From Sedimentisphaerales bacterium (lineage in GTDB: Bacteria > Planctomycetota > Phycisphaerae > Sedimentisphaerales > Anaerobacaceae): a DNA stretch of 8,498 nt. The number at the start of each line of letters is the position of its first letter. Position 1 is the stretch's first letter. Made by a program: the position numbers and the translations under genes. Of this stretch, positions 1-7,165 are shown one piece after another. The stretch lies in NCBI GenBank assembly GCA_016933985.1, contig JAFGTU010000343.1, forward strand, positions 1 to 8,498, written 5' to 3'. Under the pieces are notes generated by a model that searched no databases, was not told the DNA's origin, and was given only the letters and a program-made list of their open reading frames with translations.

Positions 1-105
1 GAAAGAAGAGGCTGCTACTCCAGAATACTACCTTAAAGACCTAACATCCTGGTCCAAACAACCGGGAGTACCTCAGCCTTCTCTAAGCCGGTCAAAGGTT
101 CTCCT

Positions 106-894
106 GTGCTGTGGAAGGAGAGAAGATCGACTTTCTTCAGACAACGCAGGCGAATGGCCGTAATTATTGCCTATATCGGATTAGCCTTATTGGCATTGAC
201 CTACGGCTTGTTTGCTGTGGGTGGGGACCTGGATGAAGAGAACACTCATGAATTCTATGTGAACATCTACACCATAATTGGCATTCTGTTTGTCATGGTC
301 TTGCCAGCCACAAGCATCACTTCGGAAAAAGAGTCCAAATCATGGTCTCTGCTTCTGGCCACGGACCTGACGGATTGGCAAATAGTAATGGGCAAATTCT
401 TTGGCAGTCTGTATCGTTGTCTCCCCATATGGCTGATTCTGTTTGCACATCTTACGGTCTTTTCTGCCTTTAGAATAATCCACCCAGTTGCCATTGTCCA
501 GATAGCTATTATTGTTACGGGCGTTTCGGTATTGCTCTGCGGCATGGGCCTGTACTGGAGTTCTCTATTCAAGCATAGCACGACGGCTGTCGTCATGAAC
601 TTTGTTGTCATCGCTGTCTTCTGGCTCATCGGCCCCTTGCTGATGTTACTGATCTTCGGTATTTTCGATGATAGGTTTTCTTGGTATTGCGTAGGCCATC
701 CCCTTATCCAGGTTACCGTTGTAATTGATGCGACCGTCAAGCCTTGGGGCGGTGAGTACAACTGGGAGGTGTTTGACGACCTACATGCCTTTAAATCCAT
801 CTTATTTGTTTCGGCTTATATGCTGGCCCGTTGCTGCACAGGACTCTTCTTCGCTTGGCGTGCCAAATGCCGGATTAGGCGGAACAGGTCCTGA
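106..894 (+). CDS. ABC-2 type transporter permease, C-terminal half (5' truncated or disrupted)
   Basis: Integral membrane subunit of an ABC exporter; the substrate cannot be read from the sequence. Seen: about six hydrophobic segments near residues 17-38, 51-71, 101-122, 126-150, 158-186 and 230-250. Between segments 2 and 3 lies the ABC-2 signature TSITSEKESKSWSLLLAT (residues 69-86), then a GK at 96-97, as in drug/Na+ export permeases. The C-terminus is basic and ends naturally. The GTG at 106 has a modest AAAGG at 94-98, but the frame stays open back to 37, giving GSPVLWKE across the nominal start. In planctomycete homologues known to me, a PVLW(K/R)E motif sits in the middle of a longer permease, so the real protein probably had an N-terminal half. 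Here a TAA at 34-36 blocks that frame. It is therefore a partial gene, a frameshifted gene or a remnant. Confidence is high for the family and low for the start and for function. Confidence 0.75.
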   Translation: MLWKERRSTFFRQRRRMAVIIAYIGLALLALTYGLFAVGGDLDEENTHEFYVNIYTIIGILFVMVLPATSITSEKESKSWSLLLATDLTDWQIVMGKFFGSLYRCLPIWLILFAHLTVFSAFRIIHPVAIVQIAIIVTGVSVLLCGMGLYWSSLFKHSTTAVVMNFVVIAVFWLIGPLLMLLIFGIFDDRFSWYCVGHPLIQVTVVIDATVKPWGGEYNWEVFDDLHAFKSILFVSAYMLARCCTGLFFAWRAKCRIRRNRS

Positions 895-1226
895 CGTATC
901 CACGACTAACAGGGCAGACGACATATCTCTAAGCCGATTCAGCAGGCTTCCAACGCCTCCACCTGCTGCCTCTTGCTTACATCAGTATGGGGCCATTATT
1001 CCTAAAATCAACTTTGGGCGAACGTATTGCCTGTCCGTTCGTCTGCCACAAGGTTGCATGAGCACGTATGTCTATTTCGTTCAACATTTCTTCAACACGC
1101 GCAAGCCATATCCAATACAGCGCAACATATACTCAATACATCTGAATGCAGTCAAAAAACACTTGACAATAAAGAGGTTATGCGCTAAAGTTCTGCTTGA
1201 AAAGGAATTACGCCAAAGTGCGTGAA
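895..1226. other. A+T-rich gap without a supported gene
   Basis: No coding region here is supported. The one + strand frame open across most of it reads as low-complexity composition and begins inside the permease in another frame. Positions 1081-1200 contain 46 G+C of 120 (38%), against 37 of 60 (62%) at 1441-1500 inside the next gene. A short inverted repeat, CGAACG at 1019-1024 with CGTTCG at 1036-1041, is present but has no U-tract. The right end carries a promoter-like pair, listed separately, immediately before the tRNA fragment. No integrase or transposase remnant was recognised. Confidence 0.6.
1163..1191 (+). promoter_or_regulatory. Sigma70-like promoter in front of the tRNA fragment
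   Basis: TTGACA at 1163-1168 (6/6 to consensus), a 17-nt spacer and TAAAGT at 1186-1191 (4/6). The predicted start near 1198 would transcribe into the tRNA fragment beginning at 1227. It could be the original tRNA promoter left after loss of the 5' half, a promoter brought in by the left-hand DNA, or a chance match in A+T-rich sequence. Confidence 0.35.
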
Positions 1227-1273
1227 ATGGACTCATAATCCATTGGTCGTAGGTTCGAATCCTACTGGGCCCA
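1227..1273 (+). tRNA. 3' fragment of tRNA-Ile2 (anticodon CAT); candidate attachment-site scar
   Basis: Seen: anticodon stem ATGGA (1227-1231) paired with TCCAT (1239-1243), loop CTCATAA with anticodon CAT at 1234-1236, and a 5-nt variable loop at 1244-1248. The T-stem GTAGG (1249-1253) pairs with CCTAC (1261-1265) around TTCGAAT. The 3' acceptor strand TGGGCCC is at 1266-1272 and the discriminator A at 1273; no CCA is encoded. A matching GGGCCCA 5' strand and a D-arm are absent from the preceding bases and were not found anywhere upstream in the window. CTCATAA followed by TTGGTCG resembles tRNA-Ile(CAU), the lysidine-modified isoacceptor, more than elongator tRNA-Met. The fragment cannot fold as a functional tRNA. 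The break at the anticodon stem is where tyrosine integrases often cross over. By that logic the inserted DNA lies to the left and an intact copy should lie further left, outside the window. Confidence 0.8.
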
Positions 1274-1388
1274 GTTTTGTCATATCTTCTCTGTCAAGCA
1301 TTTGAAGGGAGTCTGCCGGCAGTGACCTGCAAGGACCTCCCGGCCTGTGAGCCGAGGCGGCTGACAAAGACAAGTCCCCATCAGGTTG

Positions 1389-4300
1389 TTACTCGCCGGG
1401 CGAGGGGATTTGGGCGGTCCAGTTGTTGGGGTCGTTGCCGTAGAGGCTGGGCCAAGTCTTTGTGAGCGAATAGCCCCAGCCGTCCGGTCCAATCGGCCAG
1501 GGGTCGCCGCCTGGCAGCTCGGGGAAATCCTCGTCGTGCGAGCCGTCGCTATAGTTGACGCGGTCCACCCGAATCAGGTGATAGTCGCCCGCCTCCGGCG
1601 TATCCAGATTCTCATCGCCCGGCTTGGAAAGCTGTATTCGCTCGCCGCCGTTTTCCATCTTCCCGCAGGGACCGAGCAGCATACCGGCAGGCAGCGAGCC
1701 GTAGCGATGCTCAAAAGCCGCGGTATTGCGGGCGATCACAAGATACCCGTATGCCGGAATGGTTGTGTTCGGAGGGAATGTAAAGCCGACGCCCTCAATC
1801 TGCCAGGGAACATATACGCTCGCCTCGTTGTCGTATTGCTCAAGGCTCACAGTCGAGCCGGTGATGTTGTAGATTTCGATATACTCGAAGTCGTCGTCTT
1901 CATAGGCCGGCGGGTCGCCTTCGCACGGGTCGGTGGGGTGGTACATCAGCTCGGTTATCACCACGGGGCCGACCTTCGGATATTCGTTTTCCCAGCCCGG
2001 CGTGTTGTGCTCCATCGGGGCGAAATTGTACGTCCCGGTGCTCTTGCGATACCGCCCGAACGCCACTCCCGTCTCCGACGCGTCGAAGGTTTCCTGGTCC
2101 ATGAAGCCCATCAGGTCGCCGTCGCGTCCTGCGTGGAGATAGATCGTTTCTCCGTTCTCGCTGATTGCGAAAGGCTCGTGCGTGCCTGGGTCGGTAACGA
2201 CGCCGAAATTCGGGTCTTGGTGGAAAACGATATAATCGCACGGATCGAGATACGTCTCCTCAGCAATCTCGTACTTGGTGAGGTTTGAATCGCTGTCGCT
2301 GAGGAACCACCCGCCGATATCGACTATCTGGTTCGATGTGTTATAGAGTTCGATCCAGTCCGAGACATCATCGTGCGAATGTGCGAGTACCTCGTTGATC
2401 ACGATAGTGCCGGGCTCGGGGATAGTCCCGCTGTCGTCCCAGCCGGGCGAGCCGCCCGAAAAGACGCTCGTGCGCCAGCCGCTCTTGCTGCCCCATTCGT
2501 TGGGGTCGGGGTTGTCGGGGTCCTTTATCGTTAGGGAGAATCCCATGCCGTCGGTGATATTGAACCATCCGTCCAAGTATTTGAAATTGTGGATTGTTTG
2601 GCCGATGGCGTCAATCAGCTTGATTCGCTCTCCGCCGTTGTCGAGGCTGCCGGTATATTGTCCGGCGATGATATTGAATGGGACTTCCGGGTACCGTGCA
2701 GCAAATGCCGCTTGGTCTCTGACTACGAGCACGTACTGACCGGCATCGAGACTCCAACTCTGGAAGGTGAAATCGACACCATCGGCGAACTTGACCATGT
2801 TGAGATTGATGGCTGCGGTGCCCATATTCTTCAACTCAATGTATTCTTCGTTCGGGTCTCCGGTGTTCTGCGGATGGAACATAACCTCGGTAATCCGCAG
2901 ACTGTCTGCCACAGGTCCTACGCCGAACAATGTTTCGTTCAGTGCGCTCCATTGGCTGTTATAGAATGTGCGAGCTTTGACTATTGTACTTCCGCTTAAG
3001 GTAAATGGACCCGCGTACTCTATAGCATGCGGATTAGTGCCGCCCCACAGCAACCTCGGGTCGGAGCCGTCCGTGGTGTACATGATGGGTAAGCTGAGAG
3101 ATGTGTCATCGATAATCTTACCCATCAGTCTCGGCATCACAATCATATCGGAGCTGCCCGTCGTGATGTTAATCCCGTGTATGGCAAGCAGGTTCGATCC
3201 GACGGTCAGCTCATCCATGAAGTCGGTGATGTCAAATGTCTCATAGGCGCTGACGGCTTCGTGGTTCCCGGCTGTAGCCGTACCCGGTATCTCATTGGTC
3301 ACATTGCCGCTCGTACAGACTCTTGTGCCGTTAAGATAGGCGATGAATCCGTCGTCATACCTCATCTGAAGCTCCAGCTTGTCAAATTCATCGCTGCCGT
3401 CCCAGTCGAACGCGATGCGAACGAAGACAGATGTGCTTCTGTTGTACATCTCGCTGCGAACGTCGGTATCGATCCAATACCTATAATCACTGCCTGTCTC
3501 GTATCCGACGCCGGTACCGGTTGTACCATCGGTCCAATCGGCATCGGGCACGAAAGACCTCGTCGTCCAAGTCAGTCCAAGACTGTCATCAACAGGCACA
3601 TGAGCGCGAGCCGAGGCGCCCTCGACGACCAACTCGGTATCTATGTAGGTGATGTCCGCCGACAAGACCATCGAAATCTGGTCGGTCGGAAGAATCTCGC
3701 CGCCGTTCTTATAGCTGCCGTTAACGTGAACTTCGGGCGACTCAAGGTCCGGGTACAGTCCGGCATTGCGTAACTGGTTAAGCACTATAGCCGATCTCTG
3801 CGGCATATAGGTATTAAGCACATAATCGCACGTACTCTGCCAGGTTGCAAGCGTGTAGGGCGAGGTTGTTGCCTGGTCCCCCCAGCGGGCGGATTCGGCG
3901 ATGATAGCCAGCTCGATTTCGTCGGCAAGCTCCTTGTACCGTTCGTAGGATCGTGCCGCGGTACCCGGTCCATCATTGAACATCTGTCGATGCACATGGT
4001 CGCCGAAAAGCATACGAAATTCAGCATTCTGCTTCAGGTACGTGTATGGCTCCTGTATCGTCTCGCCACGTCCTGTCACATCCGTAGTCAGGCTGGACCA
4101 TACAACTATCGCTCCTTCGGCATCCCAACTGAAGAATTTGAAGCCGGTGGCGTCCGGAGGACGACGGCAAGCGACGTACCAGTTACGGCCGCCCCAGTCG
4201 CTGGTTCCTCCGTAAAAGTTGGAGGATAGATAATCGATGTAGTTGTCAACATCGAGCAGGTCGTCATAGCTCGGATTGTCGGTGCCGTCCAGATTATTGC

Positions 4301-7046
4301 CCTGAATCCGCTGGTATGATGCATTGTTTGTCATACCACCGCGGACAAGGGAGAGCATTGAGTTCCAAGTCGTGGTACTGCTGCCTGAAACCGCACTGCT
4401 TTCATGTATGGCGTCCCATTCTTCCTTATTCCCGCCGAAATATGTGGCTCCAAAAGACCGGTCTGGCCGCTCAACGGGATTATAGAGGCCCCAATATAGG
4501 CCGTTAATATAGAGATGCACGAACGTACCGTGAACTGCGGGTTGCCCGAAAGCCAATTGTGTCCGCCGAATGAATTCATCCACGATGTACTGGGTGTTGC
4601 CTCCTCCCCAGTTATTCCACCCGTCGTTTGCCCCGCCCCGCAGAATAATGGTGTCGAATTCGTCGGCCGCATCCTCCCCAAACAAGGGATAACGAAGCTT
4701 TGTCGTCCCGTATTCGCGTTTGAAAAGGATACGAAAAGATTTCTTCCTCGTTAAATCCATTCGGCGAAAAGCCCCACCGTAAACCCGCATGCCGCAATTC
4801 AGGTGGAAGGCAGTTGAGCCGTCAGTGTTAATCCACTCCATGGAGACCGGCCTTTCCCACGCATAACCCTCGGAAACAGGATTGCTGTAGATGCCGCCGG
4901 AGCCAAACATATTATCCATGTCGGTCACTATCGAAAGGCTCGGCAGCGATATCAGCGATTCATACATGAGATCCTGATAGAGCGGATTGTTCACTATATC
5001 CGGATCCATTTGATAGTCGGCGGCCGTGCCGGACCATGTGGTGGGGAAACCCGTCGGATACGCAGGCTGATTGATCACATCGTCAAGGAATATATATGTA
5101 TGCGTGTCAACATTCGTTGACATATAGCCCGCCTTGAAGGCCATCGCCCGCAGACACGTCGTTGTGGTTATGTCAATAGGTCCGACATATTCGGTGCCGT
5201 AAGTCTCGGAAGGCGTACTGCCGTCGATCGTATAATGGATTATGGCCTCTTCCGTATCCGTCGTGATTGTGACGGAGAACGGCGCATCGTAGAATCCGCG
5301 ATCATGGCTGAATGTCGTATCCGCCACGACATCGACCGCCCCGGACGTATTGTACTCACCGGGGGTTGCCGTCGTGAAATACTGCTGCACACTGACCTCC
5401 GACGCAACCATTAACTCCGGCAGAATCCAAAATAAGCCGTCGGCAGCGCTGTCATTCAAGGCCTGAATCGCCAAAACATTGGTCCCCTCCTGCAGCAGGT
5501 CCATACACCCGGAAATGCCAACGGCCTCAAATTCCGTTGCGAAGTCGTTCGGGCGGTTGCTGTCGGCATGAGAATTCCACATCGGCGCTCCGCTGAAGTT
5601 GCTTCTGGCCACCTCCTCGCCGTTGAGATAAGCCACATACCCATCTTCGTATATCATGTTTAGAGTCAGTATGTCGAAGGCTTCGATATCTTCAGCAGTA
5701 AGGCTGAATTTGGCGCGGACCCACAGGGAGGCGTTGATGTTCAGCATCTGCTCTTCGATATCTGAAGTGATTGACCCGGCGGGACGACCTAAAAACTCCA
5801 CGTCGGCTATTTGAACATAATTACCCGCCGTTCGAACGGCCGTGAATATGAGTTGATAGTGGTCGTATCCCGTGCTATTGGCGAAGCTGATCGGCGTTAC
5901 GTTTTTAGTGAAGCGAGGCCATTCCGTCGCCTGTCTGAAATCAACGATTTGGCCCGTGGCAATCGGCGTATAGGGTCCATCTATGCTGACGTTGGAGCCA
6001 TAGAGTGCATATGCTATCGGGTCGCGTCCAGGGGCGTCATTCGCCGTTGTGAAGGTCAGCCCCGTAACGACGGTCTTGCCTACCGACGGCGTAACCTGGA
6101 AGCCGGTGCCCGGCCCCTCGAAATGCAGATACTTCGTAGTGACGGTATCGTCGATTGCCATCGGAGGGGTCTCAGCAGCAGGCCAATTTGTATTATTTGG
6201 AACGCCCTGGACTGCATCTCCGGGGAAAGTGACATCGCCCAAATCAGCTTGTACAAGCCCGAATCCCAATCCCGTCTCTGCGGTATTCCAGCTACCGTCG
6301 TTATACCCGACAGCCGTCCATTTGATCGATGCGTCCGATGCCGTCGGCACGTGATAGGAGACCTCCGCCTGCGATTGCACGATAAGCTCCGCGTACTGCG
6401 CCAACCCGTATGAGATATCCGAGAATTGCCCCGGATATTTCGGCCAGTACTCGTGAACGATTGTCTTGCCATCGGGGCGAACTATAGCCAGATAATCCCC
6501 GTTGGCGTCGAGGTTGAAATTTGTATGCAGCGTACCGGCCGGATTTCGCCTGTTCTTGTCTGACGCAAAGACAATCCTGAACTCGCCGGGTCCGAGCTCC
6601 ACCGCTGGAAACTCCCATTCCGTCAGGTCACAGGGATCGTGTGTGAGGTACCAGCCGTTCAGGTTGACCGGCGTATCTGTCGGATTATGAATCTCTATCC
6701 AGTCGGAAGATTCCTTGTCTTCATCCAGAAGCTCACCCGGTCCCAGAGGTTCGACGCTGTGGTTGCTCGCCATAAACTCGGTGATTATTGCAATTCCGCC
6801 CCAGTTCCGCGCAAGGAGCGCAAAATCGACCAGATTGATCCCGTTCCTGCCGTCCAGGTCCGCCTCGCACCCCGGGTCAACGCAGCCCGGACTTAACCAG
6901 CTCTGCGCAAAGAGGCGCAGATCGTCCATATCGATATCGCGGCCGCCATCGAGGTCGCCTATCGGGTAATACTCCGCGCAGGCAATAATGGCCAGGAAAA
7001 GTGGTATCCCAAGACAAAGCAAAGATTTCTTTGCGGGCAAGAGCAT
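1389..7046 (-). CDS. Giant exported CotH kinase-family protein with dockerin-like and lamin-tail domains (1885 aa)
   Basis: Domains in order, approximate residues: signal peptide 1-24; paired dockerin-type EF-hands 28-83; lamin-tail domain (LTD) 85-215; beta-sandwich module of the DDGF-AYLNG type 225-550, interrupted by a discoidin-like module 264-421; chitobiase/hexosaminidase C-like domain 577-655; CotH kinase core 697-1090; second beta-sandwich module 1147-1308; second chitobiase-C-like domain 1312-1376; LTDs at 1382-1508, 1546-1668 and 1694-1880. Each C-terminal LTD opens with an (I/V)TE(V/L)M or INEV strand, and several carry NGGERI(K/Q)L. The CotH family includes atypical protein kinases first known from spore coats; in planctomycetes such proteins are exported and their substrates are unknown. 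Adhesion or an extracellular matrix or scaffold role is inferred from the accessory domains. The ATG at 7044-7046 is chosen because it directly precedes the signal peptide and has a strong Shine-Dalgarno. No frameshift or internal stop is seen. Nothing marks it as part of an operon; the gene downstream on this strand is absent. Confidence 0.96.
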   Translation of the reverse strand: MLLPAKKSLLCLGIPLFLAIIACAEYYPIGDLDGGRDIDMDDLRLFAQSWLSPGCVDPGCEADLDGRNGINLVDFALLARNWGGIAIITEFMASNHSVEPLGPGELLDEDKESSDWIEIHNPTDTPVNLNGWYLTHDPCDLTEWEFPAVELGPGEFRIVFASDKNRRNPAGTLHTNFNLDANGDYLAIVRPDGKTIVHEYWPKYPGQFSDISYGLAQYAELIVQSQAEVSYHVPTASDASIKWTAVGYNDGSWNTAETGLGFGLVQADLGDVTFPGDAVQGVPNNTNWPAAETPPMAIDDTVTTKYLHFEGPGTGFQVTPSVGKTVVTGLTFTTANDAPGRDPIAYALYGSNVSIDGPYTPIATGQIVDFRQATEWPRFTKNVTPISFANSTGYDHYQLIFTAVRTAGNYVQIADVEFLGRPAGSITSDIEEQMLNINASLWVRAKFSLTAEDIEAFDILTLNMIYEDGYVAYLNGEEVARSNFSGAPMWNSHADSNRPNDFATEFEAVGISGCMDLLQEGTNVLAIQALNDSAADGLFWILPELMVASEVSVQQYFTTATPGEYNTSGAVDVVADTTFSHDRGFYDAPFSVTITTDTEEAIIHYTIDGSTPSETYGTEYVGPIDITTTTCLRAMAFKAGYMSTNVDTHTYIFLDDVINQPAYPTGFPTTWSGTAADYQMDPDIVNNPLYQDLMYESLISLPSLSIVTDMDNMFGSGGIYSNPVSEGYAWERPVSMEWINTDGSTAFHLNCGMRVYGGAFRRMDLTRKKSFRILFKREYGTTKLRYPLFGEDAADEFDTIILRGGANDGWNNWGGGNTQYIVDEFIRRTQLAFGQPAVHGTFVHLYINGLYWGLYNPVERPDRSFGATYFGGNKEEWDAIHESSAVSGSSTTTWNSMLSLVRGGMTNNASYQRIQGNNLDGTDNPSYDDLLDVDNYIDYLSSNFYGGTSDWGGRNWYVACRRPPDATGFKFFSWDAEGAIVVWSSLTTDVTGRGETIQEPYTYLKQNAEFRMLFGDHVHRQMFNDGPGTAARSYERYKELADEIELAIIAESARWGDQATTSPYTLATWQSTCDYVLNTYMPQRSAIVLNQLRNAGLYPDLESPEVHVNGSYKNGGEILPTDQISMVLSADITYIDTELVVEGASARAHVPVDDSLGLTWTTRSFVPDADWTDGTTGTGVGYETGSDYRYWIDTDVRSEMYNRSTSVFVRIAFDWDGSDEFDKLELQMRYDDGFIAYLNGTRVCTSGNVTNEIPGTATAGNHEAVSAYETFDITDFMDELTVGSNLLAIHGINITTGSSDMIVMPRLMGKIIDDTSLSLPIMYTTDGSDPRLLWGGTNPHAIEYAGPFTLSGSTIVKARTFYNSQWSALNETLFGVGPVADSLRITEVMFHPQNTGDPNEEYIELKNMGTAAINLNMVKFADGVDFTFQSWSLDAGQYVLVVRDQAAFAARYPEVPFNIIAGQYTGSLDNGGERIKLIDAIGQTIHNFKYLDGWFNITDGMGFSLTIKDPDNPDPNEWGSKSGWRTSVFSGGSPGWDDSGTIPEPGTIVINEVLAHSHDDVSDWIELYNTSNQIVDIGGWFLSDSDSNLTKYEIAEETYLDPCDYIVFHQDPNFGVVTDPGTHEPFAISENGETIYLHAGRDGDLMGFMDQETFDASETGVAFGRYRKSTGTYNFAPMEHNTPGWENEYPKVGPVVITELMYHPTDPCEGDPPAYEDDDFEYIEIYNITGSTVSLEQYDNEASVYVPWQIEGVGFTFPPNTTIPAYGYLVIARNTAAFEHRYGSLPAGMLLGPCGKMENGGERIQLSKPGDENLDTPEAGDYHLIRVDRVNYSDGSHDEDFPELPGGDPWPIGPDGWGYSLTKTWPSLYGNDPNNWTAQIPSPGE
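3777..4958 (-). other. CotH kinase core domain
   Basis: Residues 697-1090 of the giant protein. Visible CotH hallmarks in order: LPSLSIVTD (701-709), GMRVYGG (752-758), KKSFRI (768-773), YPLFG (786-790), ILRGG (800-805 region), HLYINGLYWGLYNPVERPD (844-862), DNYIDYL (934-940), NFYGGTSDWGGRNW (943-956) and FKFFSWDAEG (969-978). By family pattern the likely catalytic or metal-binding residues are D950 (codon 4197-4199) and D975 (codon 4122-4124), 25 residues apart, with N955 between them. The segment after D975 reads AEG where a second aspartate is more usual. The hallmarks suggest an intact fold; activity is not shown by sequence alone. Confidence 0.85.
5784..6257 (-). other. Discoidin-like module inserted inside the first beta-sandwich module
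   Basis: Residues 264-421 of the giant protein. The host module begins with a YNDGSWNTAETGLGFG segment (residues 248-263) and resumes at about 425 with SITSDIEEQM..ASLWVRAKF, ending with YEDGYVAYLNG (466-476). The second copy of the same module (1147-1308) runs from GTGVGYE to DVRSEMYNRSTSVFVRIAF with only a short connection. The extra 150-160 residues show the planctomycete-style pattern AIDDTVTTKYLHF, GFQVTP, VTGLTFTTANDAPGRDP, YALYGSN, then QIADVEFLG, resembling F5/8 type C carbohydrate- or surface-binding folds. The boundaries are approximate. Confidence 0.7.
6798..7046 (-). other. Signal peptide plus N-terminal dockerin-type EF-hand pair
   Basis: Residues 1-83 of the giant protein. K6-K7 precede a hydrophobic core at about 9-22. 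Two export readings fit: A22-C23-A24 as an AxA site with cleavage before E25 (signal peptidase I), or I20-I21-A22-C23 as a lipobox with a lipidated C23. After it come two calcium-loop motifs, D31-x-D33-G with D37, D39 and D42, and D63-x-D65-G-x-N-G-I-N with D74. Each is followed by an LxxFAxxW- or FAxLAxxW-like helix, and a linker containing C55 and C60 joins them. This is the dockerin type I pattern. In cellulosomal proteins dockerins are usually C-terminal; the N-terminal position is, to my knowledge, common in this planctomycete group. No cohesin partner is in the window. Confidence 0.85.
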
Positions 7047-7053
7047 ATTCTAG

Positions 7054-7063
7054 TTCCTTCCTC
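7054..7063 (-). promoter_or_regulatory. Shine-Dalgarno of the giant CotH protein
   Basis: On the - strand this reads GAGGAAGGAA, ending seven bases before the ATG at 7044-7046. It is a strong anti-16S match and fixes the start at that ATG, in agreement with the signal peptide that follows. Confidence 0.8.
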
Positions 7064-7141
7064 GGTCAAATCCGTCAGTGGCAGACTGCGTTTCTGACTC
7101 AAGCCTTCCAAGTGCCGGAGACGAGGCTTTCTGTGCGCGTC

Positions 7142-7156
7142 CCGGTTGTTCACCGG
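7142..7156 (-). repeat. Inverted repeat at the 5' end of the predicted CotH leader
   Basis: On the - strand CCGGT-GAACA-ACCGG gives a 5-bp stem with a 5-nt loop. Given the promoter at 7166-7194, transcription should begin around 7159, so this hairpin would sit within the first 20 nt of the transcript. It could protect the 5' end of the mRNA or be an operator half-site pair. No U-tract follows, so it is not an intrinsic terminator. Confidence 0.4.
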
Positions 7157-7165
7157 AGTAACTCG

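Noticed and set aside
267..800. 177-codon - strand open frame
   Set aside because: Antisense to the permease membrane segments; Thr/Ser/Arg-rich without motifs.
1019..1041. CGAACG/CGTTCG inverted repeat
   Set aside because: Six-base arms with an 11-nt loop and no associated signal; consistent with chance.
725..1225. 166-codon + strand open frame spanning the end of the permease and the gap
   Set aside because: It starts inside the permease in another frame, has no Shine-Dalgarno sequence, and its composition does not look protein-like.
1160..1273. Intron-interrupted complete tRNA
   Set aside because: Both strands of the anticodon stem and the loop are intact, so no intron sits at the usual anticodon-loop position, and no 5' tRNA half with GGGCCCA and a D-arm was found upstream in the window.
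1350..1362. AGCCG-AGG-CGGCT hairpin as terminator of the giant CotH gene
   Set aside because: Only 5 bp of stem with a 3-nt loop and no U-tract on the relevant strand.
1386..2288. 300-codon + strand open frame
   Set aside because: It is antisense to the C-terminal lamin-tail domains of the giant protein, shows no domain pattern, and its length is explained by the codon bias of the opposite strand.
5811..6413. 200-codon + strand open frame
   Set aside because: Arg/Cys-rich shadow opposite the discoidin-like insertion, with no recognisable motif.
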